Shown one piece after another: positions 63,799-64,000 of a DNA stretch of 64,000 nucleotides. Under the pieces are notes generated by a model. The model saw only the letters and a list, made by a program, of their open reading frames with translations, was not told the DNA's origin and did not search any database. The translations under genes were made by a program, and so were the position numbers. This DNA comes from Hydractinia symbiolongicarpus. Taxonomy: Eukaryota > Cnidaria > Hydrozoa > Anthoathecata > Hydractiniidae. Within the stretch, counting starts at the first letter, position 1, and each line of letters opens with the position of its first letter. The stretch covers positions 1,364,001 through 1,428,000 of the forward strand of contig NC_079883.1 of NCBI RefSeq assembly GCF_029227915.1, read 5' to 3'.

Positions 63799-64000
63799 GG
63801 CTTGGCCCGTATAGTCAAAAGTATACAAAGAAAGTACCCTGCGAGTAAATTCATTTCCAGAACGATTTTTTAAATTATCTTTTCACCACTAAAACGCATG
63901 AGACTTGTAGTTTTCAAAAATGTTTTCATTTTTGATAAGACGCTAAATAAAAGATGTTTAATCGCCGGCAAACGAAAACCCGCGATTTCCCGTAAATCCC
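63590..64000 (+). repeat. Single-monomer duplication at window end
   Basis: The monomer with GGGCTTGG, GTACCCTGCGAGTAAATTC and a CTAAATAAAAGATG tail occurs twice in succession (near 63594 and 63797; 203 bp). The window ends 38 bases into the next unit, so the array continues beyond the right edge. The left edge also cuts a monomer, 20 bases before its end. Confidence 0.8.

Larger units (their letters stand above)
1..64000 (+). repeat. 203-bp satellite array, whole window
   Basis: The whole window is a head-to-tail array of a 203-bp monomer. Landmarks recur once per monomer: CGCCGGCAAACG at consensus position 1, CCCGTATAG near 48, GAACGATTTTTTAAATTA near 101, CACTAAAACGCATGAG near 128, and CATTTTTGATGAGACGC near 169. 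The landmark phase runs from 21 to 63963, which equals 315 monomers with a net loss of 3 bp, so no foreign insertion of any size is present. All monomers have the same orientation. Most differ from the consensus by a few substitutions and 1-bp indels, chiefly at positions 40-46, 53-65, 71-90, 98-122 and 183-197. There is no gene or RNA anywhere in the array, including every stretch over 300 bp. A centromeric, pericentromeric or subtelomeric location is inferred; the family is not recognised. Confidence 0.98.

Noticed and set aside
1-64000. CRISPR array, because of regularly spaced repeats
   Set aside because: The whole 203-bp unit is conserved; there are no short repeats separated by unrelated spacers, and no cas genes.
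1-64000. Transposon or long terminal repeat insertion inside the array
   Set aside because: Monomer phase is kept from start to end (315 units, net change 3 bp). No unique sequence, target-site duplication or coding region was seen.
1-64000. Inverted (head-to-head) monomer blocks
   Set aside because: All landmark motifs, such as CGCCGGCAAACG and CACTAAAACG, read on the plus strand throughout; no reverse-oriented unit was seen.
1-64000. Naming the species or satellite family
   Set aside because: I do not recognise the monomer. A similarity search of the 203-bp consensus against repeat and genome databases would decide; composition alone cannot.

Overview
The whole 64 kb window is one uninterrupted tandem satellite DNA array. 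The basic monomer is 203 bp, always in the same head-to-tail orientation. Phasing on the conserved start CGCCGGCAAACG, the first monomer begins at 21 and the last at 63963. That distance is 314.99 x 203 bp, so about 315 complete monomers plus two partial ends. I found no unique sequence, gene, RNA gene, transposon, CRISPR array or inverted segment. The short minus-strand open frames (62-102 codons) are repeated translations of the satellite and are not genes.

The organism is a eukaryote, and the array looks like centromeric, pericentromeric or subtelomeric heterochromatin. I do not recognise the family and cannot name the species. The monomer is about 38% GC and strongly two-part: consensus positions 1-50 are about 64% GC and hold 9 of its 13 CpG sites, while positions 51-203 are about 29% GC. 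CpG is in excess of expectation (about 1.8-fold), which argues against long-term heavy CpG methylation. That fits many insects and other invertebrates better than vertebrates or plants, but this is an inference.

The interest lies in the higher-order structure. Left part (1-24 kb): trimer blocks (609 bp) at 160-2286, a tandem pair of 11-mers (2232 bp; one mismatch seen) at about 7246-11710, a tandem pair of 10-mers (2030 bp) at about 12825-16885, a trimer pair at 19075-20292, a dimer pair at 20090-20990, and an 11-mer-spaced block at 20890-24490. This part carries a diagnostic CCCTGTCTG monomer class. Middle (24-30 kb): 3-mer and 5-mer spaced cassettes. Central domain (30.5-52.2 kb): a different monomer class (CGATAACCCGCG with TAAATTCCTGAACG) is confined here. 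The domain includes a 5-mer pair (1014 bp), an 8-mer pair (1623 bp) and a 4.8 kb block repeated at an offset of 6496 bp (32 monomers). Right part (53-64 kb): a 10-mer pair (2030 bp) built on CGGAAAAAAACAAG monomers, then a block like the one at 25-28 kb, then 11-mer-spaced copies (2232 bp).

The pattern fits repeated, nested unequal exchange or rolling amplification acting locally on blocks of 2 to 32 monomers. An older ordered cassette of monomer variants is still recognisable at six places up to 50 kb apart. Each monomer also carries a perfect 9-bp inverted repeat around a TTTT loop, and a subset carries a site one base short of the CENP-B box core.
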